Shown here: in pieces, positions 23,057 through 34,573 of the stretch
How positions within the stretch are numbered: the stretch's first letter is position 1
Layout of the letters: every line of letters begins with the position of its first letter
Origin: Caenorhabditis remanei
Lineage: Eukaryota; Nematoda; Chromadorea; Rhabditida; Rhabditidae
Direction of reading: 5' to 3'
Assembly (NCBI RefSeq): GCF_010183535.1
Contig: NC_071332.1
Span: forward strand, 21,328,001-21,392,000
DNA length: 64,000 nucleotides
Position numbers and translations under genes: made by a program
Notes under the pieces: model-generated
The model's input: only the letters and a program-made list of their open reading frames with translations
The model's database searches: none
What the model was told of the DNA's origin: nothing

Positions 23057-24802
23057 ATGGCTCCCCTCCCTGACTCCTTCAAACACGACCCACACTTCCT
23101 GAAATCCTGCATTCTCTACGAGGCACTCCACAAGAAGCCTGTCTTCCAATCCTACCGAAATTTCTGTGAAAAAATCGGAGACGATGCGATGAGTTACTAT
23201 GACTTCGAGTATTGGTACTGCCGGTTCTACAATGGAGAGCTGGATTTCGAGCATGATTGGAGCACTGACCCACCACACCACACGTTTCCACAGCTGCCAG
23301 CGGAAATTCATGATATGATTCTGAAAAATCTGAATTGTAAAGCGAAGTGAGTCGTTTATATCTTACTGATTTACATCATTGAAAAGCTGAGAAAACGCTG
23401 ATTTCAAAAATATATTCAGCTTGAACCCTTAAGGCCTGATATTTGAGAAAAACAAGGTTAAAGTTTGGAAAAGTAAAAAATTATTGCCTTTTTAGGCCTA
23501 ATGCTTGAGGCTTAGGGCTCCAAGTACCTTGAAATGTAGTTTATACAAAAAACCAAGTCAAGACCTTCAAAATTATATTAATACCTTAAGATTTGGAGGA
23601 GTTTTCATATAGTTAGAAGGATTTGAGTAATATATTTTTTATGTTTGAAATTTTGTTCAATAAAATTCGATTATGTTTCCAGAACAAAGATTTTCGCGTA
23701 TCACAAAGGTAATAATCTATCATTTCATGTAAAACTTTGACCTCGCTTTTCTTGAATACCAGACCTCAAGGGCAAAAACTGAATATTTATGTATATATTC
23801 AAAATCAGCATTTTTTCAGCTTTCCAATGATATAAGTCACGTCCCATATCTCCATAGTAACTCGGTGACACACACCTCAATTCTCAACATATTTCAGAAT
23901 AAACATGAGACGTGTGTGCAAGCGGATGAAGCAGATTATCGGCAACCAAGTGGTCATGTATAATCAAATAAGCGTATCTCTGGGTGGAAATTCTCTTTGT
24001 GTCAAATTAAATGACAAAAAATGTGTCGAGTACCAAAAGGACACTAGCAACAGTTGTGTTATTCGGCGACCAGGAAAACCGGATCAAAAAGAGAGCACTG
24101 GATTCATTGAGACTGCTCTACAAGATATGTCGTTTTCCCTTCGCTTCCTGAACATTCGGACCCAACATCTGACTATTGACCTAGAAAAAGACGCTCCGTT
24201 GGATTTTCTCAACACTCTGGCTAAATATTTTTCAAAAAATCGGGTCCTTGCACGTCACATTGCCATTTTGATAAGTAAGAAGACCGATTGTCCAAAAATT
24301 TTGGAACTTATGGAACCGGGATTCTTAGAAGATATATTTATCGGACATCATACAAAAAGATGCGTTTCGAATTGGGCTGACAGCATTTATGAGCTGGATC
24401 AGTGGAAGCAAGCGACTCACGCGGACCTCTCGGATTATATAAAACTAGATTGCAATCAATTAAAGCATTACTATCATTTGAAACATTTTGAAGTGGAACT
24501 AAAGGATTTCACAATGGAACAAGCAGACGTTATTAGAAATGTAAGAAGTTCAAATTATAATTAGTTGGGCAATTTACTATTTTCAGAAGCTAATTTCTCT
24601 TCCGCAGTTCGAATCATGCAAAATCTACGCTCCTGGTTTTAGTGCACCCCGTCTCAAGACATGGGAACTTAAAGAACTTCCGGAAACTGGAACTGGAACA
24701 GAGTCTAAAATCTATCGCTATTCTAGAGCGGATACGGATAAAATTCTGGATATCGAGTTTCTTGGTCAACATTTCTTCTCGATGAGTAGAAAAAATGGAT
24801 GA
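23057..24802 (+). CDS. HTH_48 + F-box + FTH protein, 382 aa
   Basis: Exons 23057-23346, 23898-24540 and 24587-24802. The first ~70 residues (FLKSCILYEALHKKP, then YYDFEYWYCRFYNGELDF) match the HTH_48 domain, a helix-turn-helix related to the N-terminus of mariner (Mos1) transposases. It is known as a fusion in many Caenorhabditis fbxa genes. It is followed by an F-box (FPQLPAEIHDMILKNL, continuing RRVCKRMKQII in exon 2) and an FTH/DUF38 region (ELDQWKQATHADL, LKHFEVELKDF). Intron 1 (551 bp) contains repeats also found just upstream of the gene. Presumed SCF adaptor; the role of the transposase-derived domain is unknown. Confidence 0.9.
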
Positions 24803-24826
24803 TGGATTTATGAATAATTTTTTTAT

Positions 24827-27154
24827 TCAAGTTCTTAATGAAAACACTTTTGAATTAGTAGCCGATAAATCCGAAGCTGTATGAACTCGATTCTTGTTTC
24901 TCCTCACAAAATTCAATATAGCCATGCGATAATCCTTAATGAAATACATTGGTACAAAGGCATCCATGAATGGTTGAGTAGTGATCAGCGGGAGGATCAC
25001 AACTTCTACCGGTCCCATATTCATTTTAAGAATCGGGAAGCATAACAGAATTCCAGCCGGGATGAACATTAGGAATACTGGGAATAGGGTTTGGGCGATT
25101 AGGGAGTGGAAGAGTTGCCGCTGCATTTCTAGCGTCCGTTGGGATATTGATTGAAGCTCCCGCGCGGATTGAATGAGCTCCCGACGGAGACGGAGCCAGC
25201 AGTAGATGATGGTAAAGAACCCAGAGGTCTGTAACCAAAATTAAGGTAATACTGTCATAAGGAAATAGTATATCAAAACTCACAATAATAACTCCTAGAT
25301 TCGCTAAAAACAAGAAATCACGGATACTAGCATATTCTTGGCCGGTGATTCTATTTATTCTCTGAAACTACACATAATTAAGCCACCAATTAACTTGTGA
25401 CCTACATAGAACCAGGAACTTGCATATGTACAGTAGCGAGCATAAGTGAGCACCCCTTCATACTTTTATATGTAACTCTGTTGAATCGTGTCCGTTTTGC
25501 ATAAACTTTTTTTGAAAGAAAGCCAAAGTATTCAGCAATAAGAAAATATGTTTTTTGAAAAATTTGCGTTTGCTGATTTTTTCGATAATCGATTTTTCCT
25601 GATCTTGATTTGAAAATTCGAAAAAAAACTTTTTATTTTTCTCTTGGAGATATTGAGTTTTTAGTTTAAAAATGTTGGAAAACACTCGAATAAACAAAAA
25701 ATTATGTTGAATCGGCTTCTCAACTCCTGAGAATCGTGCTAGAGCTCCAGAAGTCAAAAGTAGTGCCTTCGGGGAAATCATCATAACTCATCAAAAAATT
25801 TTCAAAATTTTTTGAAACATGTACCAAAATACGTATCTTGAGTTTTTCTACAAACCAACATTAAAAAATTACAATTTTAGAAAAAATAATTTTTCAAATT
25901 TTTTTCACTCAAAAATTATTTTATTCTCATTTTTTCTCAATTTCCGTTATTTTCTGGCTATAACACGAACAAGGAATACATACATGTGTTTTGTTATTTG
26001 TGATAAAACACTTTGCATACAGTTTTTGTAACGTATGTACGTTTTATAGCCAGAAAATAACGGAAATTGAGAAAAAATGAGAATAAAATTATTTTTGAGT
26101 GAAAAAAATTTGAAAAATTATTTTTTCTAAAATTGTAATTTTTTAATGTTGGTTTGTAGAAAAACTCAAGATACGTATTTTGGTACATGTTTCAAAAAAT
26201 TTTGAAAATTTTTTGATGAGTTATGATGATTTCCCCGAAGGCACTACTTTTGACTTCTGGAGCTTTAGCACGATACTTAGGAGTTGAGAAGTCGATTCAA
26301 CATAATTTTTTGTTTATTCGAGTGTTTTCCAACATTTTGAAACAAAAAACTCAATAACTTCAAGAGAAAAATAAAAAGTTTTTTTTCGAACTTTCAAATC
26401 AATATCAGGAAAACCGATTATCGATAAAATCAGTGATGAAAATTTTTTTTAAAAAACTTATTTTCTTATTGCTGAATACTTTGGCTTTCTTTCAAAAAAA
26501 AGTTTATGCAAAACGGACACGATTCAACAGAGTTACATATAAAAGTATGAAGGGGTGCTCACTTATGCTCGCTACTGTATAATCCTTGACATCATTTAAC
26601 CCATAGTTTTCAGCCATCGTCTCCTGGATATGACCCTCTACCTCTGGATTCTCCCCTGCCACAAATATAGCAACAATCCACCATTCTAGGCTAACAACCA
26701 GAAAAATTATAATAAGAATGTTGCAATACGGCCAGGAGAACAATTCCAAGCGGTGTGGCTTACATACAGCAAGATAGCGATAGACAAAGTGATAGACTAG
26801 AAGGAGCATGATCATACCGTAACAGGCACAATATAGAGCTTAAATTTGAGTTAAGTGAATAATTCCGATGAGTGGCTTACCGATATACCAAAAACTAATA
26901 TTTCTCGGCAAGCCTAACTGATTCCTACTGAATATAATATAGGCACCATCAAAAAAGTGGAGCGTTAGTTGATTGGTAACATCAAGGATAATAAAAACGA
27001 CACCGAATACAGAAAATGTAAGCATTAGGTTTTTGTAATTACCCATGGATCGAGAGCTCTTTCGGATGATGAGAACGATTAGTAAAATGTTAGCACATAG
27101 AGATAAAGAAGGTTTAATGAAGCAGGTAATGAGGGAGAAGGTCATGTTGAGCAT
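24827..27154 (-). pseudogene. Str-superfamily chemoreceptor gene split by a mariner-like element
   Basis: Exons 26881-27154, 25406-26838 (interrupted), 25284-25361 and 24827-25228. The N-terminus has SMGNYKNLMLTFSVFGVVF and the C-terminus has LFHSLIAQTLFPVFLMFIPA and MYFIKDYRMAIL, all typical of nematode 7TM Str receptors. Exon 2 is interrupted at a TA by the 1,147-bp element 25431-26577. Without the element and one TA, exon 2 would be 284 nt, exactly the length in the intact paralogue at 27459-28678. Apart from the insertion the frame is open, so the gene was disabled recently. An alternative upstream ATG exists at 27229. Confidence 0.85.
25431..26577. mobile_element. 1,147-bp fold-back Tc1/mariner-like element
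   Basis: Both ends are inverted copies beginning CAGTAGCGAGCATAAGTGAG. The element is flanked by TA duplications (25429-25430, 26578-26579). CAGT termini with a TA target are the hallmark of Tc1/mariner elements. Nearly the whole length is palindromic about position 26004. The two apparent ORFs, 25819-26031 (+) and 25994-26188 (-), are mirror images and do not resemble transposase, so it is non-autonomous. Confidence 0.9.
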
Positions 27155-27458
27155 TTGAAAGAAAACATATTTGAATTCAGGGTCTCTCTGGTTTTTATAA
27201 ATGTAAAGTGTATTTACTTCATTTCCCACGTACTTGGTTCCGCCTTATCAGAGTTTATCTCCAGTAACAAGAACTTTTCAAACTTAGAGATCAACTCAGG
27301 ACTTGATTAATTTGGCCTGGGAGTTCTGATAATACGAGTTCTATGCGTAAAAAAAGCGTGAGAATGAACTGGTGAGAACTGGAAGGAATTTCCTGGTTTG
27401 AAATGATCCAGTATAAATGAAAAAAATTGATTGAATATTTGTTTATGTACAAAACTAA

Positions 27459-28678
27459 TTACGCTCTCAATGAAAACACTCTAGAATTAGTTGCCGACCG
27501 ATCCTCGACCAAATCCGATGCCGTGTGAACTTTCGCTCGATTCTTGTTTCTCCTCACAAAATTCAAAATAGCCATCCGGTAATCCTTAATAAAACACATT
27601 GGTACAATGGCATCCATGAACGGTTGAGTAGTGATCAGCGGAAGGATCACAACTTCTACCGGTCCCATATTCATTTTAAGAATCGGGAAGCATAACAGAA
27701 TTCCAGCCGGGATAAACATTAGGAACACTGGGAAAAGGGTTTGGGCGATTAGGGAGTGGAAGAGTTGCCGCTGCATTTCTAGCGTCCGTTGGGATATCGA
27801 TTGGAGCTCCCGTGCGGATTGGATGAGCTCCCGACGGAGACGGAGCCAGCAGTAGATGATGGTAGAGAAGCCGGAGGTCTGTAACCACAATTTAGGTAAT
27901 TTAGCAACAAAAAAAAATAAAACTCACAATAATAACTCCTAGATTTGCTAAAAACAAGAAATCAGGGATACTAGCATACTCTTGGCCGGTGATTCTATCG
28001 ATTCTCTAAAATTATTATAAAATTTTTGGATTTCAAACAATTTCAACAAAATTCTGACTTACATAGAACCAGGAACTTGCATATGTATAATCCTTGACAT
28101 CATTCAACCCATAGTTTTCAGCCATTGTCTCCTGGATATGCCCTTCTACCTCTGGATTCTCCCCTGCCACAAATATAGCAACGATCCACCATTCCAGGCT
28201 AACAACCACAAAAATTATAATAAGAATGTTGTAATACGGCCAAGAGAACAATTCCAAGCGGTGTGGCTTACATACAGCAAGATAGCGATAGACAAAGTGA
28301 TAGACTAGCAGAAGCATGATCATCCCGTAGCAGGCACAATTCAAGGCTGTAATTTTTTTGTTCTATTTTGTCCACGAGGAGTACACGGAGGTGTCACTTA
28401 CCGATATACCAAAAACTAATCCTTCTCGGCAACCCTAACACATTCCTACTGAAGATTATATAAGCGCCATTGAAAAAGTGAAGCATAGGTTGATTTGTGA
28501 CATCAATGATAGCAAATACCACACCAAAACTTGAGAATAAAAGCATAAGGTATTTATAGTTGCCCATGGATCGAGGACTCTTTCGGATGATTAATGAGAT
28601 TAGGAGGGAATTGCCAAGGATGGCTAGCAGGGCGTTGAAGTAGCAGGAGATGAGAGAGAAGGTGAGTTTGGTGAACAT
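27459..28678 (-). CDS. Str-superfamily 7TM chemoreceptor, 352 aa
   Basis: Exons 28402-28678, 28063-28346, 27928-28005 and 27459-27878, phases consistent. It shows the Str pattern: an N-terminal helix LAILGNSLLISLIIRKSPR, then MGNYKYLMLLFSSFGVVF; LVYHFVYRYLAVCKPHRLEL in the middle; LIAQTLFPVFLMFIPAGILL and IKDYRMAILNFVRR at the C-terminus. Such receptors act in chemosensory neurons as G-protein-coupled odorant or pheromone receptors; the ligand is unknown. It is a tandem duplicate of the broken gene at 24827-27154, with very similar exon 4. Confidence 0.92.
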
Positions 28679-28938
28679 GGGTGTTGGCTGAAAATGTGAA
28701 ATGTTGGTGTCAAGGGAGGGGTTTCATGGTTCGAAAAACATAGTGATGTTATAATGTTCTGGTTGGGTGAGATGGAAAGAAAAAATAAAAGATAACGAGT
28801 TCATAGGACGTAGTAGGCAAAGCATATGTTGAGCTTGTGATTTAGCCTTGCCATTTGGATGATTTTAGGCTTAAAGGCTTTCAGATTTAAACTTTAAGCT
28901 TAAAGGGGGCGGGGCTTAATTCAAGGCTTAAAGGCCTT

Positions 28939-28992
28939 ATGGGGTTATTCACCTCCGGAAAAAATGTTTTTTCCGGAGGTGAATAACCCCAT
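28939..28992. repeat. 26-bp perfect palindrome
   Basis: ATGGGGTTATTCACCTCCGG followed by AAAAAA (28939-28964) is exactly complementary to 28967-28992, with only TG between the arms. It could extrude as a cruciform or mark the centre of a fold-back insertion; no function is known. Confidence 0.85.
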
Positions 28993-29174
28993 CATGGTTT
29001 CAAGCCTGAATAATTTTAGGCATTGCTCGGTATTAGCGTTAAAAATGAAGGATTTTTGAGCCATAAACCATTTTTTTAAAGTTAAAAATGGTTAAAAAAT
29101 GAAAAATTAAGAAGTTCTGAGTTATCCAGTTAAAAATGTCCCGTTTTAAACTGAAAAATCATATAAAATCCCTT

Positions 29175-29801
29175 GGCTCTATTCCAGTTTAGATGTCCTT
29201 CAAAAACTCAAGCGTCCCTTAAAACACTTAAACGTCCCTTGAAACACTTAGACGTCCCTCGAAACACTTAGACGTCCTTTCAAACTCTTATTTTTTTTAA
29301 ACGTCCTTTCAAAAGTTCAGACGTCCCAAAAAACGTTTAAACGTCCCATAAAATGTTTAGACGTCCCTTGAAATCCCAAAATATAGTTCTGAAGATTTAA
29401 ACGTCCCAAAAAACAATTAGACGTCCCAAAAAACATTTAACCGTCCCAAAAAATATTTAGACGTCCCTTGAACACTTTCAGTGGCTTTTAGTGTTGAAGG
29501 GACGTCTAAACATTTTTTGGGACGTTTAAACGTTTTTTGGGACGTCTAAATGTTTCCTGGGACGTCTAATTATTTAAAACCAAATTTTCGGACTTCAAGG
29601 GACGTCTCAATATTTAATGGGACGTCTAAACATTTTTTGGTACGTCTAAATGTTTTTTGGGACGTTTAAACATTTTTTAACATATTTGGGATCCGAAAGG
29701 ACGTTCAAATGTTTCAAGGGACGTCTAAGTGTTTCAAGGGACGTCTAAGTGTTTTTTGGGACGTTCAAGTTTTCAAAGGACATCTAAACTGGAATAGAGC
29801 C
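29175..29801. mobile_element. hAT-like MITE with minisatellite interior
   Basis: Terminal inverted repeats start GGCTCTATTCCAGTTTAGAT. The perfect 8-bp duplication AATCCCTT flanks it (29167-29174, 29802-29809). The interior is a run of about 20-bp units: CCCTTGAAACACTTAGACGT type in the left half and GGGACGTCTAAACATTTTTT type in the right half, so the satellite itself is arranged as an inverted repeat. Same family as 397-945. Confidence 0.85.
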
Positions 29802-30551
29802 AATCCCTTTAAATTAGCCAAAATTACGTTCTTGATTCAGAAACTGCATTTTGAGTCCCGAAAAATGACAAGAAATCGGTTTTTTTATGCAAAATCAGAA
29901 TTTCATGCTGAACACAGATGAGATATGTGTATTTTCAGATTTAAAATAGCTGGAACCCTCCAGTTTTTGGGTTAAAATGGGGATTTCAGATGGAAAATGT
30001 CAATTTTGAGTAAAAAAAAGCCCAGAAATGTTTTTTTTTGAGTTGGAGACCCGATTTTTCTGCTGAAAATTAGTTTTTAGGAATCTGCGCTGAAAATTGA
30101 GTTTTATGTTGAAGCTGAAAATCAAGTTTTAGCCGAAAATGACAATTTTTTACCTTAAAAAACTAAGAAGTGGTCTCAAAGTCTCTATGCCCTCATCTTT
30201 GAATTTCAGTTTACGCCTCACCGCTTCTTGATCAGATCACGAAGAGAAATGCTTTGAGAGATCAACGAAAAGGAACAAAATATCATAACCAGAGATCAAC
30301 TCAGTGGTTCCTGTACTTGAGGAAGTAGACTAGACACTCTCATGGGAATTCTAGTTTTGTGTGAAATTATTGTGATGATATGAATTCTTTTACGCATGAA
30401 TGAGAGAGAACATGAGGAAATTATGATGGTGATGAAAAATGGGTTCCGGGGATCTGAGATACACGAAAGTAGGAACTTTTGACTAAAAAATCGAGAACTT
30501 ATATTCAAAAAGGCATCATTAAAGACATTTTTTCAAAATCAAGACTTGATC

Positions 30552-30734
30552 TCAGGAACCAAAATGGGTATTGACGATGTTCTCGACATGAATAGCAGAT
30601 AATTCGTCTGTAAAAAGTGATGTTGGGTGTCCAGGGACACTCCTATACATCAATGTTTGTCCAGTTGTCCATTTCTTCCCATAGCCAACTTTCCCAGTGA
30701 GCATTCTACACAAGACAGGCGGTTCGGGGCACAT
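30552..30734 (-). other. 60-codon ORF upstream of the F-box gene, conserved in an inverted copy
   Basis: The ORF begins MCPEPPVLCRMLTGKVGYGK and includes YRSVPGHPTSLFTDEL. The inverted copy near 35395-35570 keeps most residues but has a TAG in place of a tryptophan codon. It may be a remnant of a gene that was divergent from the F-box gene, or only conserved upstream DNA. Confidence 0.3.
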
Positions 30735-30770
30735 TTATTGATTTTAAGATTTTGCACCCCAAAAAAATTG

Positions 30771-32858
30771 ATGAATTCCAAATTTCCGCTGCTACGTCTC
30801 CCCGCCCTCCCTTTAAACAAAATTTTAGCTCATTTCAATGTTTTTGAGATGTAAGTTTCAGTTAAATTATTGTTATAAACTTTTGATTTCAGAGTATCTC
30901 TATCAGTATGCAGTAATCGATGTAAAAATCGGTGCATGCAATTCCGAAATTCGACTAAACTGAAGAAACAAATTGAGAAATTCCATGTGGAATTTTTGAC
31001 TTCTTGCAAAATTCGAATCAAATTCTATCCATCGCTGACGCAAGAGTTGGTTTTTGTATTGAAAAAATTGGAAGAGTCAGAACATTTGAATAACTATAAG
31101 AATGTTAAAAATGATCTGTATATTAATGGGGACTGGAAACCAAATCGTCGTACGATCGGTCATGCCGAATGGTATCCGTTGTGAGTTTGAATTTGAATGT
31201 CCCATATTTTTCGGAGTTCAAATATTTTTAGTTGGCTGTGTAGATGACTTCATAAGCTTCATTTTTGTAGTTGACAATTTTTGGATAGCTCCGCCTACTT
31301 TTAAGATACGCGTGTTTTTGAAGATGGGCGGCCATAGTGAGGGGAGAGAGGGCGAGGGGGAAGAGGCAGCAGATAATCTGGATGTAACATCTTTAACAGA
31401 ATTGTCAAAAATCGGGCCGGCCTGGCCCGGCCTGGAAATTTTCGAAAAAAAAGAGTAAAAATGCTTAAATTATCATACATATTCATATTTTGATTCATAT
31501 TTAAATGTTTATTCGAAAACTATACTTTTTTCAAAAAAGTTCAAAAAATCTCCAAAAATTTCCAAAAAAAATTCAAAAACTCAAAATGTTTTCAAAACAT
31601 GTTTCAAAACCGGCCGAGCGGGCCGGGCCGGGCTACGGGCCGGGCCGAGATTTTTCCTGATTTTGGCCCGGCCCGTGACAAGTCTGATCTTTTAAGGCGC
31701 ATATCTCAAAAGTGCTATCAAAAAGTGATCAACTACAAGCATGTAACTCCAGGTCTGACTGATATGCATGATAAAAATTAGAAAGAAAAAAAAAGTAACG
31801 CCCGTCATTGTTTTAAAACTTTGTTTTTCTCATTATTAATAGAGTTTTTTTTCAACAAAAAATTGTTTTCAGCACTAAACCATACGTTTCGGAATATTTA
31901 CTAACAGTTCACCATTTGAATAGTTCTGCCAGTTCTGCTACATTAACATGGGTCTCTTACCTGTCCGATTTGTTCTCGGTCCCAGCAACATCTCTTGCCA
32001 TCAATTATAATTGTTTTGGGACAGAAGACATCGATAGAATCATGGAATGCCACTGCTCGCTTACAAGTTTTGAAATTGATAGTGATATCAGTCAAGAAGT
32101 AGATCAAAAACTTGCGATTTCAATTCTAGAACGTCAAAATGCCACGAAAGAGCTAAAGATATCTTTGAAACCTACTAACGAGACCTTTCAATTCGATCTC
32201 AACTCTTTCCACAACATTCCAGAGTATCTAGAAATTGGATATTCGTTTTGGGTCAAGTGGGAACAGGTTTTCGATTTGAGATCTAATGCCAATTATCTCC
32301 TGAGATCGAACTTTTCAAATTTTCATTTCAAAGACTTGGTAGAGAAGTGGAAAGGTGGCTGGACACCGAAATGGAATCGTATTATGATTGAAGCTAACGA
32401 AATTCTGGATATCGACTCATGGATTACAGATCCTGTAATTAATCTCAGTGCGAGAGAAATCGATAGCAGACATTTAATGATTATGTGAGTCTTTTTAATG
32501 GGATAACCATCAAACATGGTCAGGTTGTGTAGATAAATAATAGAGCTATATTTTAGTAGTTGAGCACTTTTGATAACTCCGCCCACTAACAAAAAATCTA
32601 CTCAAAAAATTAATTTAGAATTTATTATTTTAGAATCTTTTCAGAAACCCCGTCATCCATGCATACAAATTCCAAGACAAGTGCAACTACCCATTCGGGG
32701 AGATTATAAAAAATGGGTATAATATCACTCGCTGCGATAAATCAATTGCAACAGTCACTGTCGAGAACCAAAAAATTGGATGGTTCATAATTCAGAGCAA
32801 TGAACCGAATGCTGGACACTTTGTTTATTCCCATAAGCGAACTTACTATTGTAATTAA
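30771..32858 (+). CDS. F-box/FBA_2 protein (fbxb type), 397 aa
   Basis: Exons 30771-30850, 30893-31180, 31873-32484 and 32645-32858; phases agree at every junction. Exon 1 is the fbxb-type F-box (FPLLRLPALPLNKIL). The body shows FBA_2 features: a mid-region beta pattern, then FSNFHFKDLVEKWKGGW, corresponding to the family's 'edlN-Flk-W' segment, and a C-terminal region ending YSHKRTYYCN. Presumed substrate adaptor of an SCF ubiquitin ligase. Intron 2 (692 bp) is filled with dispersed repeats. AATAAA is at 32898. Exon 1 and its upstream region are duplicated in reverse near 35.3-35.6 kb. Confidence 0.88.
31200..31760. repeat. Dispersed repeat fragments in intron 2
   Basis: Two pieces of the 'TTTTTGTAGTTGACAATTTT' family (about 31255-31300 and 31690-31745) flank GGCCCGG-rich sequence (31410-31680), which has the same GC-rich character as the repeats at 4.5 and 21 kb. 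Confidence 0.6.
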
Positions 32859-33371
32859 ATTGCTTTTTTGTATTCTTCTGATATTTAATATAATTTTAAT
32901 AAAGCATGCCACTCATCTTGCTTTTTCAGACCATGTTGGGAAGGTGCTCAACTGTTTATTTATAGAAAATATTACGTAGAGCTAACAAGTAAAAACTTGC
33001 TAGAAATTTGAAGGTAGTAGTCGAGGGCTGAAACTCTTGCTGGAAGTTTTTTTTTTTGAAAAGCAAATTAGATCAGAACGGTATCAATTTTTATATAGAA
33101 GCAAGGTTACGAGTTTAAAGAATCACTAATGTAAAATTATGAAAATTTTATATTTCAAATTTCAAAAACTTGAACCTTGCGGAAAAACAAAACGTGAACT
33201 TTGGGAAAACTGTAGTTTTCGAGGGAAAATCTCTATGAAGATTAACCATAGCATCCCAATCAAAACAACAGAGAGAATTCACTGAGAATGGGTAAATTTC
33301 GAATTAGAGAAAAAAAATGTACGAAATAAATCCCAGACGAGTCCCGTCGCAATCAATTCAACCTTGGAGAA
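32859..33371. other. Intergenic, nothing recognised
   Basis: The polyadenylation signal of the F-box gene is at 32898. The rest is AT-rich DNA without an identifiable gene or repeat. The kinase gene starts at 33372. Confidence 0.6.
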
Positions 33372-34573
33372 ATGATAGAAAACAAAGAGGAACAACCGAA
33401 ACGAAATGACACAGAGGGAGATTCTGATGAAACACCACTGAATCTGAGAATGCAAGATAAGATCGAAAAATCGGGTTTTGTGAAACTTCCAGGTGTGTCG
33501 CACGGCTTGCGTTTGTTATTTAAAGTTGCAAGCATGAACTGGGACAATACCTTAATTTTAAGAAAGTGTACATACGCATCATTTACATTCTGTATTTCAG
33601 GATGCAACGAATTCAAATACGACTGGAATGATTACACGTTCATTAAAGAGTTAGGCACGGGAGCGTCAGGAAGCGTTTTTTTGTATGAACTGAAAAAACA
33701 GAAGGTTGCTATCAAAATGATTCATAGAGCTCCCGGACTTCCACAACATTCAGAAATGTTTCTGACCGAATTAAAGATTTTGGAAAGTTTGAAATCTCCA
33801 TTCATCATTCAGATATTTGGTTATCTTCTGTCGGAAGTGAGTTAAAAAACGCTATACATTGAAAATTCGAAAAGTACTTCAGAAGGAAATGAAACTCATT
33901 CTGGAGCCTATGAAAATGAGCGTGGAGTCGTTGATTAAACCGAATGAGCTTTTGCCAAAGCAAGTGGTTAGAATGATCATATACAAAGCCATCTGTGGTA
34001 TAGAGTTTTTGCTCACTCAAGTAAAAACCAATCACAAAACAGAAAAATACATGTTTTCTTTTCAGAATCTCCTTCATTCCGACATCAAGCCTTCCAACAT
34101 GCTTTTGGACGAAAATGGAGAAGTGAAACTATCAGATTTTGGAATTTCAATCGATTTTACAAAAAAGAAATATTCCGGCGGCACTTTGATTTATACTCAT
34201 CCGGATGTTATTGGATCTTTCTTGACTCCAGATGTGAAGTTTGATTTGTGGTCCATTGGTATTAGTGCAATGGAATTATGGCAAGGCACCCACCCATTTG
34301 AGAGTGTCAAAACCCAAATCCAGCTTGTGAATTGTATACAGTCTTGGGAACCTTCAATTAGGCGGAAAGTGAGTTTTCATTGTTTTTATGGAAAACACTA
34401 AATTAATTTTTTAGGATGACGGTTATGAGGAGATTCTGGATTTCGTTTTAATTTGTTTAGATCGAAATGACGACAAATTGTCAATAAATAAAGTAAAGGA
34501 ACACTCTTACTTTCGCCAGTTCGATGTCAACGATAAAGAACCGTATATCTGGATCAAAAACAAGTTCGAGTGA
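33372..34573 (+). CDS. MAPKK-like (STE7 group) protein kinase with altered HRD motif, 318 aa
   Basis: Exons 33372-33492, 33601-33836, 33883-34020, 34066-34368 and 34415-34573. Glycine loop LGTGASGSVF; VAIK lysine; helix-C glutamate in LTELKILE; catalytic loop LLHSDIKPSNMLLDENGEVK; DFG in LSDFGISID; then HPDVIG where APE is expected, and DLWSIGISAMELWQGTHPF. The closest recognisable group is MAP kinase kinases (KPSNML, DFGIS). HRD is HSD: the catalytic aspartate is kept but the arginine is lost, so regulation by activation-loop phosphorylation is probably changed. The N-terminal ~70 residues are short and charged. It is compact for the family. AATAAA at 34738. Confidence 0.88.

Larger units (their letters stand above)
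28679..30770. other. Intergenic DNA: hairpin, MITE and low-complexity sequence
   Basis: It holds AGGCTTAAAGG-type short repeats (28850-28940), the palindrome at 28939-28992, the MITE with minisatellite interior at 29175-29801, and AT-rich sequence up to the F-box gene. The final 200 bp (30552-30770) are duplicated in inverse orientation at about 35370-35590. Confidence 0.6.

Noticed and set aside
25819..26188. Two ORFs in the mariner-like element as transposase
   Set aside because: They are mirror images caused by the palindrome, short, and lack DDE residues or an HTH.
29175..29801. CRISPR-like array
   Set aside because: Units are back-to-back variants with no unique spacers and the region has transposon ends; eukaryotic context.
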